Source: Allopusillimonas sp048270225
GTDB taxonomy: Bacteria; Pseudomonadota; Gammaproteobacteria; Burkholderiales; Burkholderiaceae_B
Assembly: GCA_048270225.1 (NCBI GenBank)
Contig: JBLWTG010000005.1
Coordinates: 310,001-374,000 of the forward strand
Direction: 5' to 3'
Length of the DNA: 64,000 nucleotides
Every line of letters begins with the position of its first letter. Positions within the stretch are counted from its first letter, which is position 1. This document shows, in pieces, positions 1-9,025 of this stretch. Under the pieces are notes generated by a model. That model worked only from the letters and a program-made list of their open reading frames with translations, did no database searches and was not told the DNA's origin. The translations under genes and the position numbers were made by a program.

Positions 1-1
1 A

Positions 2-583
2 CGCGGTGTCACGGTCTCGTCCCAGATCGTGCGCACGCTCGAGGACAGGGGGTGGATAGAAGTCCTGGGCCATCGCGATGCGCCAGGCCGTCCCGCCCTG
101 CTGGGCACGACCCGCCAGTTTCTGGACGATCTGGGCCTGAAGGCGCTGGATGAGCTGCCTGAACTCGAATCTCACGACGCGGTCGTGGCGCTGGCGGGAC
201 TTGAGCTGGAGGTTGTGCCGGATATGTCCGGGGCGCCGTCCGGGGATGCGCAGACAGAAGATGGAGCCTTGTCCGACGATGGTGGGCAGGCGGAAGCGGG
301 CACGCAGACGGAAGCGGACATGCAGACGGAAGCGGACACGCAGGTGGAAGCGGACACGCAGGTGGAAGCAGACGCGCAGGCGGAAGCAGGCCCACAGGCA
401 GACGAAGGCTCTCTGTCTGAGGAGGGCCCGCAGACCGAAGACGGCGGCGGGGCTGGCGATCAGGCGCAGGCTTGCGTCGAGGTGGCAGGCGATACCGATG
501 TCACAGTAATTGATGAAGCCGGTCATGAACAGGCCGTGCAGCACGAAGAGATACAAACGGAGTACCTAAAAGAAAATGACTGA
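2..583 (+). CDS. scpB: Segregation and condensation protein B, C-terminal part
   Basis: The reading frame is already open at base 2, so the gene begins outside the window. The visible start reads RGVTVSSQIVRTLEDRGWIE, then GRPALLGTTRQFLDDLGL, the conserved second winged-helix end of ScpB, which with ScpA loads SMC/condensin for chromosome segregation. After about residue 60 of the visible part the protein becomes an acidic Glu/Ala/Asp/Gln-rich tail of over 120 residues, part of it built from six 18-bp tandem repeats. The ScpB core normally ends soon after the winged helix, so this tail is an addition. The stop overlaps the rluB start by 8 bases, the usual scpB-rluB pairing. Family call is secure; the function of the tail is unknown. 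Confidence 0.9.
   Translation, partial: RGVTVSSQIVRTLEDRGWIEVLGHRDAPGRPALLGTTRQFLDDLGLKALDELPELESHDAVVALAGLELEVVPDMSGAPSGDAQTEDGALSDDGGQAEAGTQTEADMQTEADTQVEADTQVEADAQAEAGPQADEGSLSEEGPQTEDGGGAGDQAQACVEVAGDTDVTVIDEAGHEQAVQHEEIQTEYLKEND
287..394 (+). repeat. Six 18-bp in-frame tandem repeats in the scpB tail
   Basis: Six consecutive 18-bp units with pattern CAG-RYG-GAA-GCR-GRC-NNN encode Q(A/T/V)EA(D/G)X hexapeptides (QTEADM, QTEADT, QVEADT and similar). Units start at 287, 305, 323, 341, 359 and 377. Changes in repeat number would lengthen or shorten the acidic tail in frame. Confidence 0.85.
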
Positions 584-3203
584 ATCGAATAATCAATATG
601 ACCTGCCTTTGGGTGATGCAACGGGTGGCGTCGGCATGGCCGGTACGGTGCAGGCCAAGCCGGCGGCTCGCGGCAGGCGTAAAAAAGCTGCGGATGAATC
701 CGCTGTGGCGACTGCCGGCAGCGGCAGCGCGGATGTAACCGCCGGTTCAGAGGGCCCGGAAGGCGCCCCTGTCAGGAAGGCTGCCCCCCGCTCCAGGGCA
801 AAGACTGCGGCGCCGGTTTCCGGCGATGCCGCTGAGACGGCTGCCAAGCCGGCTCCTCGCAAGCGAGCCAAGCCCAAGTTGGTCGAGGCCGAGGCGCCCG
901 TGGTGGCTGCCGAGGCAGTTGACGCTGCGACGCCCGTCGCTGCAAAGCGTTCGAGGGCCAAGGCGAAGGACGATGCCCAGGTTGGTGATGCTGCGGTCGT
1001 TAAAAAACCTGCGGTGCGAAGGACGCGTGCGGCGAACAAGAATGCTGCGGATCAGGAGGCGCCTGTCGTGGCGCCGGCCGAGCAGGCCGCGGCCCAGGCG
1101 GACAAGCCTGCTGCGGTGCGGCGTACCCGTAAAAAGGCGGCCCCGGCCAGCGAGATTGCGCAGGCAACGCCGGCACCGGCGCCCGCCTCCGTGCCGGCGC
1201 CGGATCAGCCTGTGCAGGCGCAGATGGATTATCACCCGTCCAAGGGCGCGAGCGATGGCCCGCGGCCGACGGCCGGCTTTGCGGATGGCGCGCCAGGGCA
1301 GCCTGACGCAGCGCGTGGCGCAAAGCCCAACGAAAGGCGCGATTCGGCGGATGCCGTAGTTCGAGACAGTGGTTCGGCTGTTGCTGCCGACAGCGCGCCT
1401 GCCATGCCGTATGGTGTGGGAGAGGAAGGGAGCGCGGGGCCTGCTGGCCAGCGTGACGACAGGGGGTTGCGTAGCCGGGGTCGCAAGCTTCGAACGCCTT
1501 TCCGTCGGCGTCGCGGTGACGCCGTCAACGACGGCCACGCCGCAGATGCCGGGGAAGCGAGGCCTGTCGAAACATCTGATGATTTCGGTATGGCTGCCGC
1601 CGGCGAACCGCATGTCGGGGAGCCTGCGGGCAGGCATGGGCGCGGGCAGCGTCGCGGCAAAAACGGCGGCGGCAATGCCGTTTCGCGCACTGGAGAGCAG
1701 GATGATCGCCAGGGGCAAGGCCAGCATCAGGCCCAGGACGAAAACCGGCAGGGCAGGAATCGCGGCCGGAATGGACGGCGCAACGATAAGGTTGAAAACG
1801 AAAAAGACGCGGAACTGGCGCTGTCTTATCTGGACAATGGGGCCCAGACCCGTCAACGCCTGGATAAATACCTGAGCAGCGAGGTGTTGATGCCCAAACT
1901 GCATAAGGTGTTGGCCGAGGCGGGTGTGGGGTCGCGCCGCGAAATGGAAGAGCTCATTATCGCCGGCCGGGTTTCGGTGAACGGCGAGCCTGCCCATATC
2001 GGGCAGCGTGTGGGGCCGAACGATCAGGTGCGTGTTAACGGGCGCCCTGTTGCGCGCCCTAGCGCCAAGAAGCCGCCGCGCATCATTCTTTATCATAAGC
2101 CTGCCGGCGAGATTGTCAGTCATGACGATCCGGAAGGGCGCGCCACGGTATTTGCGCGCCTGCCCAAGATTCGCATGGGCAAATGGCTGTCGGTGGGGCG
2201 GCTGGATCTGAACACAGAGGGCCTGCTGATTCTGACAACGTCGGGTGATCTGGCCAACCGGCTCATGCATCCGCGTTATGGCGCCGAGCGTGAATACGCG
2301 GTGCGGGTGCTTGGCGAGTTGGGTGACGAGCAGCGGGCAAGCCTGCTCAGTGGCGTGCAGTTGGATGATGGCATGGCCAATTTCGGTTCGCTGGACAGCC
2401 TGGGCGGCGAGGGCAGCAATCGCTGGTACCGCGTCACCCTGAAAGAAGGGCGCAATCGCGAGGTCAGGCGTATGTTTGAGGCGGCTGGTGTGACTGTCAG
2501 CAGGCTGATCCGCACACGTTTTGGCGAAGTGGTGTTGCCGCGCAATCTGCGCCGGGGCCGCTGGGAAGAGCTCGACGGTAATCTGGTTACGGCATTGATG
2601 TTGCAGCTTGGCCTGATGCGTGATGATGATGGCGAGGGTGCATCCGGGCGGGGTGGGCGTGCTGAGCGCCAGCCTTTGTCGCATGACAGCGCGTTGCCGC
2701 CAGGGTTTGGCACGTTGGAGCGCAATGGCATGAATGGCGCCAAGGTCAGCCGACGGGGCAAGCTGTCCGGTGGCCGCAAGGTTGCCGGCTCGTTGAATGA
2801 AAGCTATCCCTCCGATCCCTACGGGACCGGACTGATGTTCAGCGGCGGCCTGCCTAACGGGCATCCCACCGCAGGCGGCGGAGCGGCACCGCGAGGCAAA
2901 GGCGGGCGCAAGGGGCATGGCGGTCAGGGTGAAGGCGCGGGCGGTGAGCAACGCCGTCGCGGACCGGGCGGCAATCGATCTGGCGCGAGCCAGGGGCCTA
3001 AAGGCGGATACGGAAAGAATGGCGCGCCCAAGAATGGTGCGGCAAAAAATACCGGGCAGGGCGGCCGAAAGGGCGGCAAGGGCAAGGGCGGCAACGCGTC
3101 GCACGGACGTTCAGGCGGTGCGCGCGGCGACGATTGGCAGCCTCGCGGCGCTTCGGCGCACGAGTCGCACCTGGGCAAGCTGGGTGGCGGCCGGGGGCGG
3201 TAA
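576..3203 (+). CDS. rluB: 23S rRNA pseudouridine synthase RluB with very long disordered flanks
   Basis: The core at about residues 439-675 has an S4 RNA-binding domain (LHKVLAEAGVGSRREMEELI) followed by a RsuA/RluB-type pseudouridine synthase domain. The catalytic motif GRLDLNTEGLLILT has the nucleophile at about Asp544. RluB modifies U2605 (E. coli numbering) of 23S rRNA. The protein is 875 residues against roughly 290 in E. coli. The first ~435 residues are Ala/Pro/Arg/Lys-rich low-complexity sequence, and the last ~195 are Gly/Lys/Arg-rich. The ATG at 576 overlaps the scpB stop and follows an AAAAGA stretch. A nucleic-acid-binding role for the basic tails is inference. Confidence 0.9.
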   Translation: MTESNNQYDLPLGDATGGVGMAGTVQAKPAARGRRKKAADESAVATAGSGSADVTAGSEGPEGAPVRKAAPRSRAKTAAPVSGDAAETAAKPAPRKRAKPKLVEAEAPVVAAEAVDAATPVAAKRSRAKAKDDAQVGDAAVVKKPAVRRTRAANKNAADQEAPVVAPAEQAAAQADKPAAVRRTRKKAAPASEIAQATPAPAPASVPAPDQPVQAQMDYHPSKGASDGPRPTAGFADGAPGQPDAARGAKPNERRDSADAVVRDSGSAVAADSAPAMPYGVGEEGSAGPAGQRDDRGLRSRGRKLRTPFRRRRGDAVNDGHAADAGEARPVETSDDFGMAAAGEPHVGEPAGRHGRGQRRGKNGGGNAVSRTGEQDDRQGQGQHQAQDENRQGRNRGRNGRRNDKVENEKDAELALSYLDNGAQTRQRLDKYLSSEVLMPKLHKVLAEAGVGSRREMEELIIAGRVSVNGEPAHIGQRVGPNDQVRVNGRPVARPSAKKPPRIILYHKPAGEIVSHDDPEGRATVFARLPKIRMGKWLSVGRLDLNTEGLLILTTSGDLANRLMHPRYGAEREYAVRVLGELGDEQRASLLSGVQLDDGMANFGSLDSLGGEGSNRWYRVTLKEGRNREVRRMFEAAGVTVSRLIRTRFGEVVLPRNLRRGRWEELDGNLVTALMLQLGLMRDDDGEGASGRGGRAERQPLSHDSALPPGFGTLERNGMNGAKVSRRGKLSGGRKVAGSLNESYPSDPYGTGLMFSGGLPNGHPTAGGGAAPRGKGGRKGHGGQGEGAGGEQRRRGPGGNRSGASQGPKGGYGKNGAPKNGAAKNTGQGGRKGGKGKGGNASHGRSGGARGDDWQPRGASAHESHLGKLGGGRGR

Positions 3204-3354
3204 TGCATGTGCTGCCGGGTGTCTGCCGGCGAGCCAGTCCCGCCTGGGGCTGGGTGGCCGCGGGTCCCGCGCAGCCAGAACGCCCCCACGGCTGTTCGGC
3301 AGTGTTGCATTTTCAATGTAAGGCCTAGACACTACAGGAAATTTTCTGATTTTC

Positions 3355-3363
3355 TGTTAGAAT
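3355..3363 (+). promoter_or_regulatory. Candidate extended -10 promoter for rimP-nusA-infB
   Basis: TGT-TAGAAT fits an extended -10 (TGn followed by a TATAAT-like hexamer) in an AT-rich stretch about 200 bases before rimP. No convincing -35 lies at the right distance. A start near 3370 would give a leader of about 190 nt containing the hairpins at 3500-3555. The 359-base gap 3204-3562 otherwise shows no gene. Confidence 0.35.
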
Positions 3364-3499
3364 GTAGGGCTTTATAGCTATATTGTTTTGTCATGCGGTA
3401 GCCTTGGCTGGCAATGGTAGCGGCACATTTTCGAATGCGTCATGTGGCGGCAAGTCGGGGCGTCAGGCATGGATGACATGCTAGGCCTTGTCTTGCGGG

Positions 3500-3555
3500 C
3501 ACTGTTGTGCGCGGCGTGATAACAGTGGGCTGGGGCGTACAGCCCATTTTTTTTT
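3500..3555 (+). promoter_or_regulatory. Terminator with overlapping alternative hairpin: candidate attenuator of rimP-nusA-infB
   Basis: A typical intrinsic terminator sits directly before the rimP start: stem TGGGCT (3526-3531), 9-nt loop, AGCCCA (3541-3546), then nine T (3547-3555). A second perfect hairpin, CACTGTT (3500-3506) with AACAGTG (3521-3527), uses the first two bases of the terminator stem plus the A and G that could extend it, so the two folds compete. The T-run ends eight bases before the ATG at 3563, so termination or folding would also affect ribosome access. NusA, encoded downstream, promotes intrinsic termination, so feedback is plausible. A rimP leader in gammaproteobacteria has also been proposed as an attenuator. 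Regulation here is inferred. Confidence 0.6.
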
Positions 3556-3562
3556 GGATTTT

Positions 3563-4048
3563 ATGGCGGATATCTTTGCTTTGACACAAGAGGCTTTGGC
3601 CGGCTCGGACATCGAGCTGGTGGATGTCGAGCGCGCGCCGCTTGGACTCTTGCGTGTCACGATCGATCGCCCAGAAGGGATCCGGATCGAAGACTGTGAA
3701 CTGGTCTCCCGGCAGCTTTCGCGGGTGCTCGAAGTGGAAAACATAGACTACAAGCGTCTCGAGGTGGGTTCGCCCGGCACTGATCGGCCTCTGAAAAAAG
3801 CCGCCGATTTCATTCGGTTTGCCGGTGAACGCATTGAGGTGAAGCTGCGCACTGCCGTTGACAATCGCAAGGTTTTTGTCGGCATTTTGCGCGTTCCTGA
3901 GAATGCGGATGCCCAGGCGTCCGCGCTTATGCTCAGCCTCGAGCTCGAAGAGGCGTCTGGCGAGGACAAGCTGCTGAGCTTTTCCTTCGATGACGTTGAC
4001 CGTGCCAAACTGGATCCCATTCTCGATTTCAAGGGTAGAAAGCGATGA
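3563..4048 (+). CDS. rimP: Ribosome maturation factor RimP
   Basis: RimP is needed for maturation of the 30S subunit. The 161-residue product starts MADIFALTQEALAGSDIELV and contains the family pattern VEVGSPGTDRPL-type turn (LEVGSPGTDRPLKKAADFIR), then a C-terminal SH3-like half ending DFKGRKR. The ATG at 3563 is preferred over an upstream GTG at 3488 because homologues begin here and the upstream part would run through the terminator hairpin. It is the first gene of the rimP-nusA-infB-rbfA-truB-typA string, and its stop overlaps the nusA start by 4 bases (ATGA). Confidence 0.93.
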   Translation: MADIFALTQEALAGSDIELVDVERAPLGLLRVTIDRPEGIRIEDCELVSRQLSRVLEVENIDYKRLEVGSPGTDRPLKKAADFIRFAGERIEVKLRTAVDNRKVFVGILRVPENADAQASALMLSLELEEASGEDKLLSFSFDDVDRAKLDPILDFKGRKR

Positions 4049-5529
4049 GTCGCGAAATTCTTTTGCTGGTGGACGCCTTAGCGCGTGAAAAAAACGTTGA
4101 ACGCGAAGTCGTGTTCGGCGCGTTGGAAAGCGCCCTGGCGTCGGCCATGAAAAAACGCTTCAAGGAAGATGCCGATATTCGCGTGACCATAGATCGCGAC
4201 ACCGGAGAGCACGAGGGCTATCGGCGCTGGCTGGTGGTGCCCGATGACGCAGGCTTGCAGGAACCCGATCAGCAGGAGCTTTATTCCGACGCCCAGGATA
4301 TCGTCCCCGGTATCGAGGTGGGCGAGTACATCGAGGAATCCCTGGAGCCTGAAGAGTTCGGGCGTATCGGTGCGCAGGCGGCCAAGCAGGCCATCCTTCA
4401 GAAAATCCGGGATGCCGAGCGCGAGCAGGTCCTGAACGATTTTCTCGAGCGGGGCGAGACAATTGTCTCCGGCACCATCAAGCGCATGGATAAAGGCGAT
4501 GCCATTATCGAAACCGGCAAGATCGAAGCACGCCTGCCGCGCAACGAAATGATTCCCAAGGAAAACATTCGAGTGGGTGATCGGGTGCGGGCCTGGGTGC
4601 TCAAGGTCGACCACGCCGCACGCGGCCAGCAGGTCATCCTGTCGCGCACTGCGCCTGAGTTCATCCGGCAACTGTTCGAAAACGAAGTCCCCGAGATCGA
4701 GCAGGGTCTGCTCGAGATCAAGGCCGCTGCGCGCGATGCAGGCGTTCGCGCCAAGATCGCCGTTGTGGCCTACGACAAGCGTATCGATCCAATCGGTACC
4801 TGCGTGGGCATGCGCGGCTCGCGGGTGACCGCGGTACGCAATGAGCTGGGCGGGGAGCAGGTCGATATCGTGCTTTGGGCCGAGGATCCGGCCGAATTCG
4901 TCATCGGTGCGCTGGCGCCTGCCAACGTCGAATCCATTGTGGTCGACGAGGACAAGCATGCCATGGATGTCGTGGTCGACGGTGAAAACCTGCCCAAGGC
5001 CATCGGCGCGCGCGGACAGAATGTGCGCTTGGCTTCCGAGCTGACCGGGTGGCAGATCAACATCATGACCCCCGAGGAAAGCCAGAACCGTCAGGACGAA
5101 GAGCGTTCGGCGCTGCGCCAGGCCTTTATCGCCAAGCTTGATGTCGACGAAGAGGTTGCCGACATCCTGATCGACGAAGGCTTTACCGGACTCGAGGAAA
5201 TCGCTTACGTGCCCATGCAGGAACTGCTGGAGATCGAAGCCTTTGACGAAGACACGATCAACGAGCTTCGCACCCGTGCCCGCAATGCGCTGCTTACCGA
5301 GGCGATTGCCCACGAAGAGCGCGCGCAGTCCGTGGCGCAGGATCTGCTGGAAGTCGAAGGAATTACGCCGGAGCTTGTCAACCGTCTGGCCGATAACGAA
5401 GTGCTCACCCTGGATGATCTGGCCGAGCTGTCTACCGATGAACTGTCCGAGATTTCCGGATTGTCCAGCGAAGACGCCAGTCAGATGATTATGCGTGCAA
5501 GAGCCCATTGGTTTGACGACGAGGCCTGA
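4045..5529 (+). CDS. nusA: Transcription termination/antitermination factor NusA
   Basis: NusA binds RNA polymerase and promotes pausing, intrinsic termination and, with other Nus factors, antitermination. The 494-residue protein shows the N-terminal RNAP-binding domain (SREILLLVDALAREKNVEREVVFGALESAL at its start), an S1 domain around residues 135-200, two KH domains (GTCVGMRGSRVTAVRNELGG and AIGARGQNVRLASELTGW), and two C-terminal acidic repeats after about residue 360. The acidic repeats are the longer proteobacterial form. The start is translationally coupled to rimP (ATGA overlap). In enteric bacteria NusA represses its own operon; the hairpins before rimP give a possible route for that here. 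Confidence 0.97.
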   Translation: MSREILLLVDALAREKNVEREVVFGALESALASAMKKRFKEDADIRVTIDRDTGEHEGYRRWLVVPDDAGLQEPDQQELYSDAQDIVPGIEVGEYIEESLEPEEFGRIGAQAAKQAILQKIRDAEREQVLNDFLERGETIVSGTIKRMDKGDAIIETGKIEARLPRNEMIPKENIRVGDRVRAWVLKVDHAARGQQVILSRTAPEFIRQLFENEVPEIEQGLLEIKAAARDAGVRAKIAVVAYDKRIDPIGTCVGMRGSRVTAVRNELGGEQVDIVLWAEDPAEFVIGALAPANVESIVVDEDKHAMDVVVDGENLPKAIGARGQNVRLASELTGWQINIMTPEESQNRQDEERSALRQAFIAKLDVDEEVADILIDEGFTGLEEIAYVPMQELLEIEAFDEDTINELRTRARNALLTEAIAHEERAQSVAQDLLEVEGITPELVNRLADNEVLTLDDLAELSTDELSEISGLSSEDASQMIMRARAHWFDDEA

Positions 5530-5596
5530 CGCATATGACCATGCAAGTCAGGGTGTGTTTATTGAATAAGTAGCTGAAAAAGCAAGAGAGAGTCGA

Positions 5597-8500
5597 ATGC
5601 CAAGTAACACCGTCGCCCAGTTCGCTGTTGAACTGAAAATGCCTGCGAACGTACTGCTGGAGCAGTTGCGTGGCGCGGGTGTTGAACTCAGGTCGGTCGA
5701 CGATGCCGTCACCGACGCGGACAAGGCGAAACTACTTGATTCGCTGCGTCGCGCTCATGGCGGGAACGAGGGCAAGAAAATCACGTTGACCCGTCGCCAG
5801 ACTTCCGAAATCCGGCAGGCCGACGGCTCGGGTCGTTCGCGCACGATTCAGGTAGAGGTGCGCAAGAAGCGTGTATTCGTCAAGCGCGATCCGGCCGAAC
5901 TTGCGGCAGAGGCAAAGCTGCAGGCCGAGGCCGAGGCTCAGGCCCAGGCTGATGTGCTGGCTGCGGTGGAGCAGCAGGCGGCGGAAGCCGATGCGCCGGC
6001 CGCTGTTGAGCCCGAGGCCGCTCCGGAAACCACCGCGGATACTCCGGATGCACCCCCCGTTCAAGTCGAGGCGTCAGTGGAGCGCGCAAGCGCCGAGCCT
6101 GCGGCCGACGAACCGGCGTTGGCAGAGCCCGCGGCCGATGTGCCGGAGCCCGCTGCTGCATTGCCCGAGCAGGTTGAAAAGCCAGCCGAGGCTGCGCCCG
6201 AGGCCGAGCAGCCGGCCCAGGCCGACGCCCAGCCCGAAGCCGCTGAGCAGACGGCGCCTGCCCAGGCCGAACCGGTCGAGGCGCAGCAGGCACAGCCTGC
6301 GGTCGATGCACAGGCCGAGCCGGCCGAGGCCAGCGAACCGGTCAAGGCAGACGAAGCGCCCGCGACGGCGCCCGCTGCCGAGACGGCCAAGACGCCTGCT
6401 GACAAGAGCCCCGCGCGCGCACGCCCCGGCGCCCGCCGCGCTGCGCCGCCGTCGGCCGCGCCGGCTGCCGACCCCGATCGCGAGCGTGCCCGTCGCGCCG
6501 CCGAGGCCGAAGCTGCGGCCTTGAGAGAGATGTTGAGCCGTCCACGCAAGGTCCTGAAAGCGCCTGAACCCGATCCGCAAGGCATTTCGGGCACGCTGCA
6601 CAAGCCGGCGGGCGTCAAGGGCAAGAAAGATGCGAAGGCCGCCGGCGACAAGAAGGTCATCAAGGCGACCGAGGTTTCTACCTCATGGACAGACGACAGC
6701 GGCCGTAAAAAGCCGGCAGCCCGGGCCGATGCGCCACCGGCTGCGCCCAGCCGCGACGGCTGGCGTGCGGGCGGCAAGGCAGGCAAGGGCGGCAAGGGTG
6801 CCCGCGGTCGTGGGCGCAATGCGCAACCAGAACGCAAGGAAATTCAGCCTGTCGAGTTTATTTCGCGCGAAGTTCACGTGCCGGAAACCATTTCCGTGGC
6901 TGACCTGGCGCACAAGATGTCCATCAAGGCATCCGAAGTCATCAAGCATTTGATGAAGCTGGGCCAGATGGTCACCATTAACCAGGTGCTGGATCAGGAA
7001 ACCGCCATGATCGTCGTCGAGGAGCTTGGCCATAAAGCCATCGCTGCCAAGCTGGATGATCCGGAAGCCTTCCTGGACACCGTCGAGGGGCCTGAGGCCG
7101 AGGCAGTGTCTCGTGCGCCAGTGGTCACCGTGATGGGTCACGTCGATCACGGCAAGACTTCGCTGTTGGATTACCTGCGCCGCACCAAGGTTGCGTCCGG
7201 CGAAGCTGGCGGCATTACGCAGCATATCGGCGCCTATAACGTCAAGACGGAACGCGGCATGGTTACCTTTCTGGATACTCCGGGACACGAGGCCTTTACG
7301 GCCATGCGTGCCCGTGGTACCAAGGCAACCGACATCGTTATCCTGGTCGTTGCGGCCGACGATGGCGTCATGCCCCAGACCAAGGAAGCCATCCACCATG
7401 CCAAGGCGGCCAATGTGCCCCTGGTCGTGGCGATCACCAAGATAGACAAGCCCGAGGGCAATCCGGAGCGCGTCAAGCAGGAACTGGTGGCCGAAGAGGT
7501 CGTCCCTGAAGAATACGGCGGCGACGTGCCCTTTATCGGCGTCTCTGCAAAGACGGGCGAAGGCATTGACGATCTGCTCGAAAACGTGCTGCTGCAGGCC
7601 GAAATCCTCGAGCTCAAGGCGCCTGTGGATGCGCCGGTCAAGGGTATTGTGATCGAGGCGCGCCTGGACAAGGGGCGCGGTCCGGTGGCTACGGTGCTGG
7701 TGCAAAGCGGTACGCTCAAGCGTGGCGACGCCATCCTGGCTGGCGCCAGCTATGGTCGCGTGCGAGCCATGCTCAACGAATCGGGCAAGCCCATCACCAG
7801 TGCAGGTCCTTCCATTCCTGTCGAAATTCAGGGTCTGACCGAAGTGCCCGCCGCGGGCGACGAGGTCATCGGCATGGTCGACGAGCGCAAGGCACGAGAA
7901 ATCGCGCTGTTCCGTCAAGGCAAGTTCCGCGATGTCAAGCTGGCCAAGCAGCAGGCGGCCAAGCTCGAGTCGATGTTCGACAACATCGGCGAAGGCGTGC
8001 AGACACTGGCGCTCATCGTCAAGACGGACGTCCAGGGTTCCCAGGAGGCCTTGGTCTCTTCGCTGGTCAAGCTGTCCACCGACGAAGTCCGTGTCCAGGT
8101 CGTTCACGCCGCGGTCGGTGGTATCTCCGAGAGCGACGTCAACCTGGCCATCGCCTCGCATGCAGTGGTGATCGGCTTTAATGTCCGCGCCGAGCAAAGC
8201 GCCAAGAAGCTGGCCGAAAACAATGGCATCGACCTGCGCTACTACAACATCATTTACGATGCCGTGGATGAGGTCCGCAATGCGCTGTCCGGCATGCTGG
8301 CGCCCGAGAAGCGCGAAGAAGTCATCGGCACCGCCGAAATTCGTGAGGTCTTCTCCGTTTCGCGCATCGGCAACATTGCCGGCTGCATGGTGACCGATGG
8401 TGTGGTGCGCCGCGATGCCCAATTGCGCCTGCTACGCAATCATGTGGTGCAATGGTCGGGCCATCTCGATTCGCTGCGCCGCTTCAAGGACGACGTCAAG

Positions 8501-8611
8501 GAAGTCAAGTCCGGTTTCGATTGCGGTATCACGCTCAAGGGCAACAACGATATCGAGGTCGGCGATCAGCTCGAGTTCTTCGAAATCAAAGAGATCGCCC
8601 GGACACTGTAA
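5597..8611 (+). CDS. infB: Translation initiation factor IF-2
   Basis: IF-2 is the GTPase that places fMet-tRNA on the 30S subunit and drives subunit joining. The 1004-residue product begins with the IF2-N domain (TVAQFAVELKMPANVLLEQL), then about 250 residues of Ala/Glu/Pro-rich linker, a second IF2-N-like region around residue 415, and the G domain with G1 GHVDHGKT at residues 514-521, G3 DTPGHEAF and G4 TKID. Domains II-IV follow to the C-terminus. An AAGAGAGAG run before the ATG at 5597 is a plausible ribosome binding site. It lies 67 bases after nusA in the same operon. Confidence 0.97.
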   Translation: MPSNTVAQFAVELKMPANVLLEQLRGAGVELRSVDDAVTDADKAKLLDSLRRAHGGNEGKKITLTRRQTSEIRQADGSGRSRTIQVEVRKKRVFVKRDPAELAAEAKLQAEAEAQAQADVLAAVEQQAAEADAPAAVEPEAAPETTADTPDAPPVQVEASVERASAEPAADEPALAEPAADVPEPAAALPEQVEKPAEAAPEAEQPAQADAQPEAAEQTAPAQAEPVEAQQAQPAVDAQAEPAEASEPVKADEAPATAPAAETAKTPADKSPARARPGARRAAPPSAAPAADPDRERARRAAEAEAAALREMLSRPRKVLKAPEPDPQGISGTLHKPAGVKGKKDAKAAGDKKVIKATEVSTSWTDDSGRKKPAARADAPPAAPSRDGWRAGGKAGKGGKGARGRGRNAQPERKEIQPVEFISREVHVPETISVADLAHKMSIKASEVIKHLMKLGQMVTINQVLDQETAMIVVEELGHKAIAAKLDDPEAFLDTVEGPEAEAVSRAPVVTVMGHVDHGKTSLLDYLRRTKVASGEAGGITQHIGAYNVKTERGMVTFLDTPGHEAFTAMRARGTKATDIVILVVAADDGVMPQTKEAIHHAKAANVPLVVAITKIDKPEGNPERVKQELVAEEVVPEEYGGDVPFIGVSAKTGEGIDDLLENVLLQAEILELKAPVDAPVKGIVIEARLDKGRGPVATVLVQSGTLKRGDAILAGASYGRVRAMLNESGKPITSAGPSIPVEIQGLTEVPAAGDEVIGMVDERKAREIALFRQGKFRDVKLAKQQAAKLESMFDNIGEGVQTLALIVKTDVQGSQEALVSSLVKLSTDEVRVQVVHAAVGGISESDVNLAIASHAVVIGFNVRAEQSAKKLAENNGIDLRYYNIIYDAVDEVRNALSGMLAPEKREEVIGTAEIREVFSVSRIGNIAGCMVTDGVVRRDAQLRLLRNHVVQWSGHLDSLRRFKDDVKEVKSGFDCGITLKGNNDIEVGDQLEFFEIKEIARTL

Positions 8612-8614
8612 ATT

Positions 8615-9025
8615 ATGGGTCGTCATAAATCCAAACCTAACCCGGGCCGCAACACGAGGCTGGCCGATCAGATCCAGAAGGATCTGGCCAGCCTCATACA
8701 GCGCGAGCTCGACGTATCGCGCGCTGGCCTGATAACGCTGACCGGCGTCGAGCTGTCGGCTGATTATGCGCATGCCAAGGTCTATTTCACCGTCATGGGC
8801 GCAGAGCCGCAGGCGGCTAGCGATGCCCTTGCGGAAAAGGCTGGCTGGCTGCATTCTCTGCTGTTCAAGCTGCTGCACATACATACTGTCCCTACGCTGC
8901 GTTTCATCCACGATGACCAGCTTGCTCGCGGCATTGAGTTGTCGCAGCTTATCGACCGGGCCAACCGCCCCCAGGACGAAACTTTCAAGCCCTCGGAACC
9001 CGAGGACCCTGACGAACAGCCCTGA
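8615..9025 (+). CDS. rbfA: Ribosome-binding factor A
   Basis: RbfA binds the 30S subunit during late 16S rRNA 5'-end maturation and cold adaptation. The 136-residue protein has the family pattern RTRLADQIQKDLASLIQREL near its N-terminus (written here from NTRLADQIQKDL) and VPTLRFIHDDQLARGIELSQLI near its C-terminus, ending in a short acidic tail. The ATG lies 3 bases after the infB stop. The stop codon sits in the loop of a short hairpin (9016-9033). Confidence 0.95.
   Translation: MGRHKSKPNPGRNTRLADQIQKDLASLIQRELDVSRAGLITLTGVELSADYAHAKVYFTVMGAEPQAASDALAEKAGWLHSLLFKLLHIHTVPTLRFIHDDQLARGIELSQLIDRANRPQDETFKPSEPEDPDEQP

Noticed and set aside
747..3104. Long open frame on the minus strand opposite rluB
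   Set aside because: GC-rich antisense shadow; composition is Arg/Ala/Leu-rich without domain motifs, and the plus strand has a clear RluB core.
4078..5508. 476-codon minus-strand frame opposite nusA
   Set aside because: Mirror of NusA codon use; no motif, signal or ribosome binding site.
6683..8422. 579-codon minus-strand frame opposite infB
   Set aside because: Antisense shadow of a confirmed IF-2 gene.
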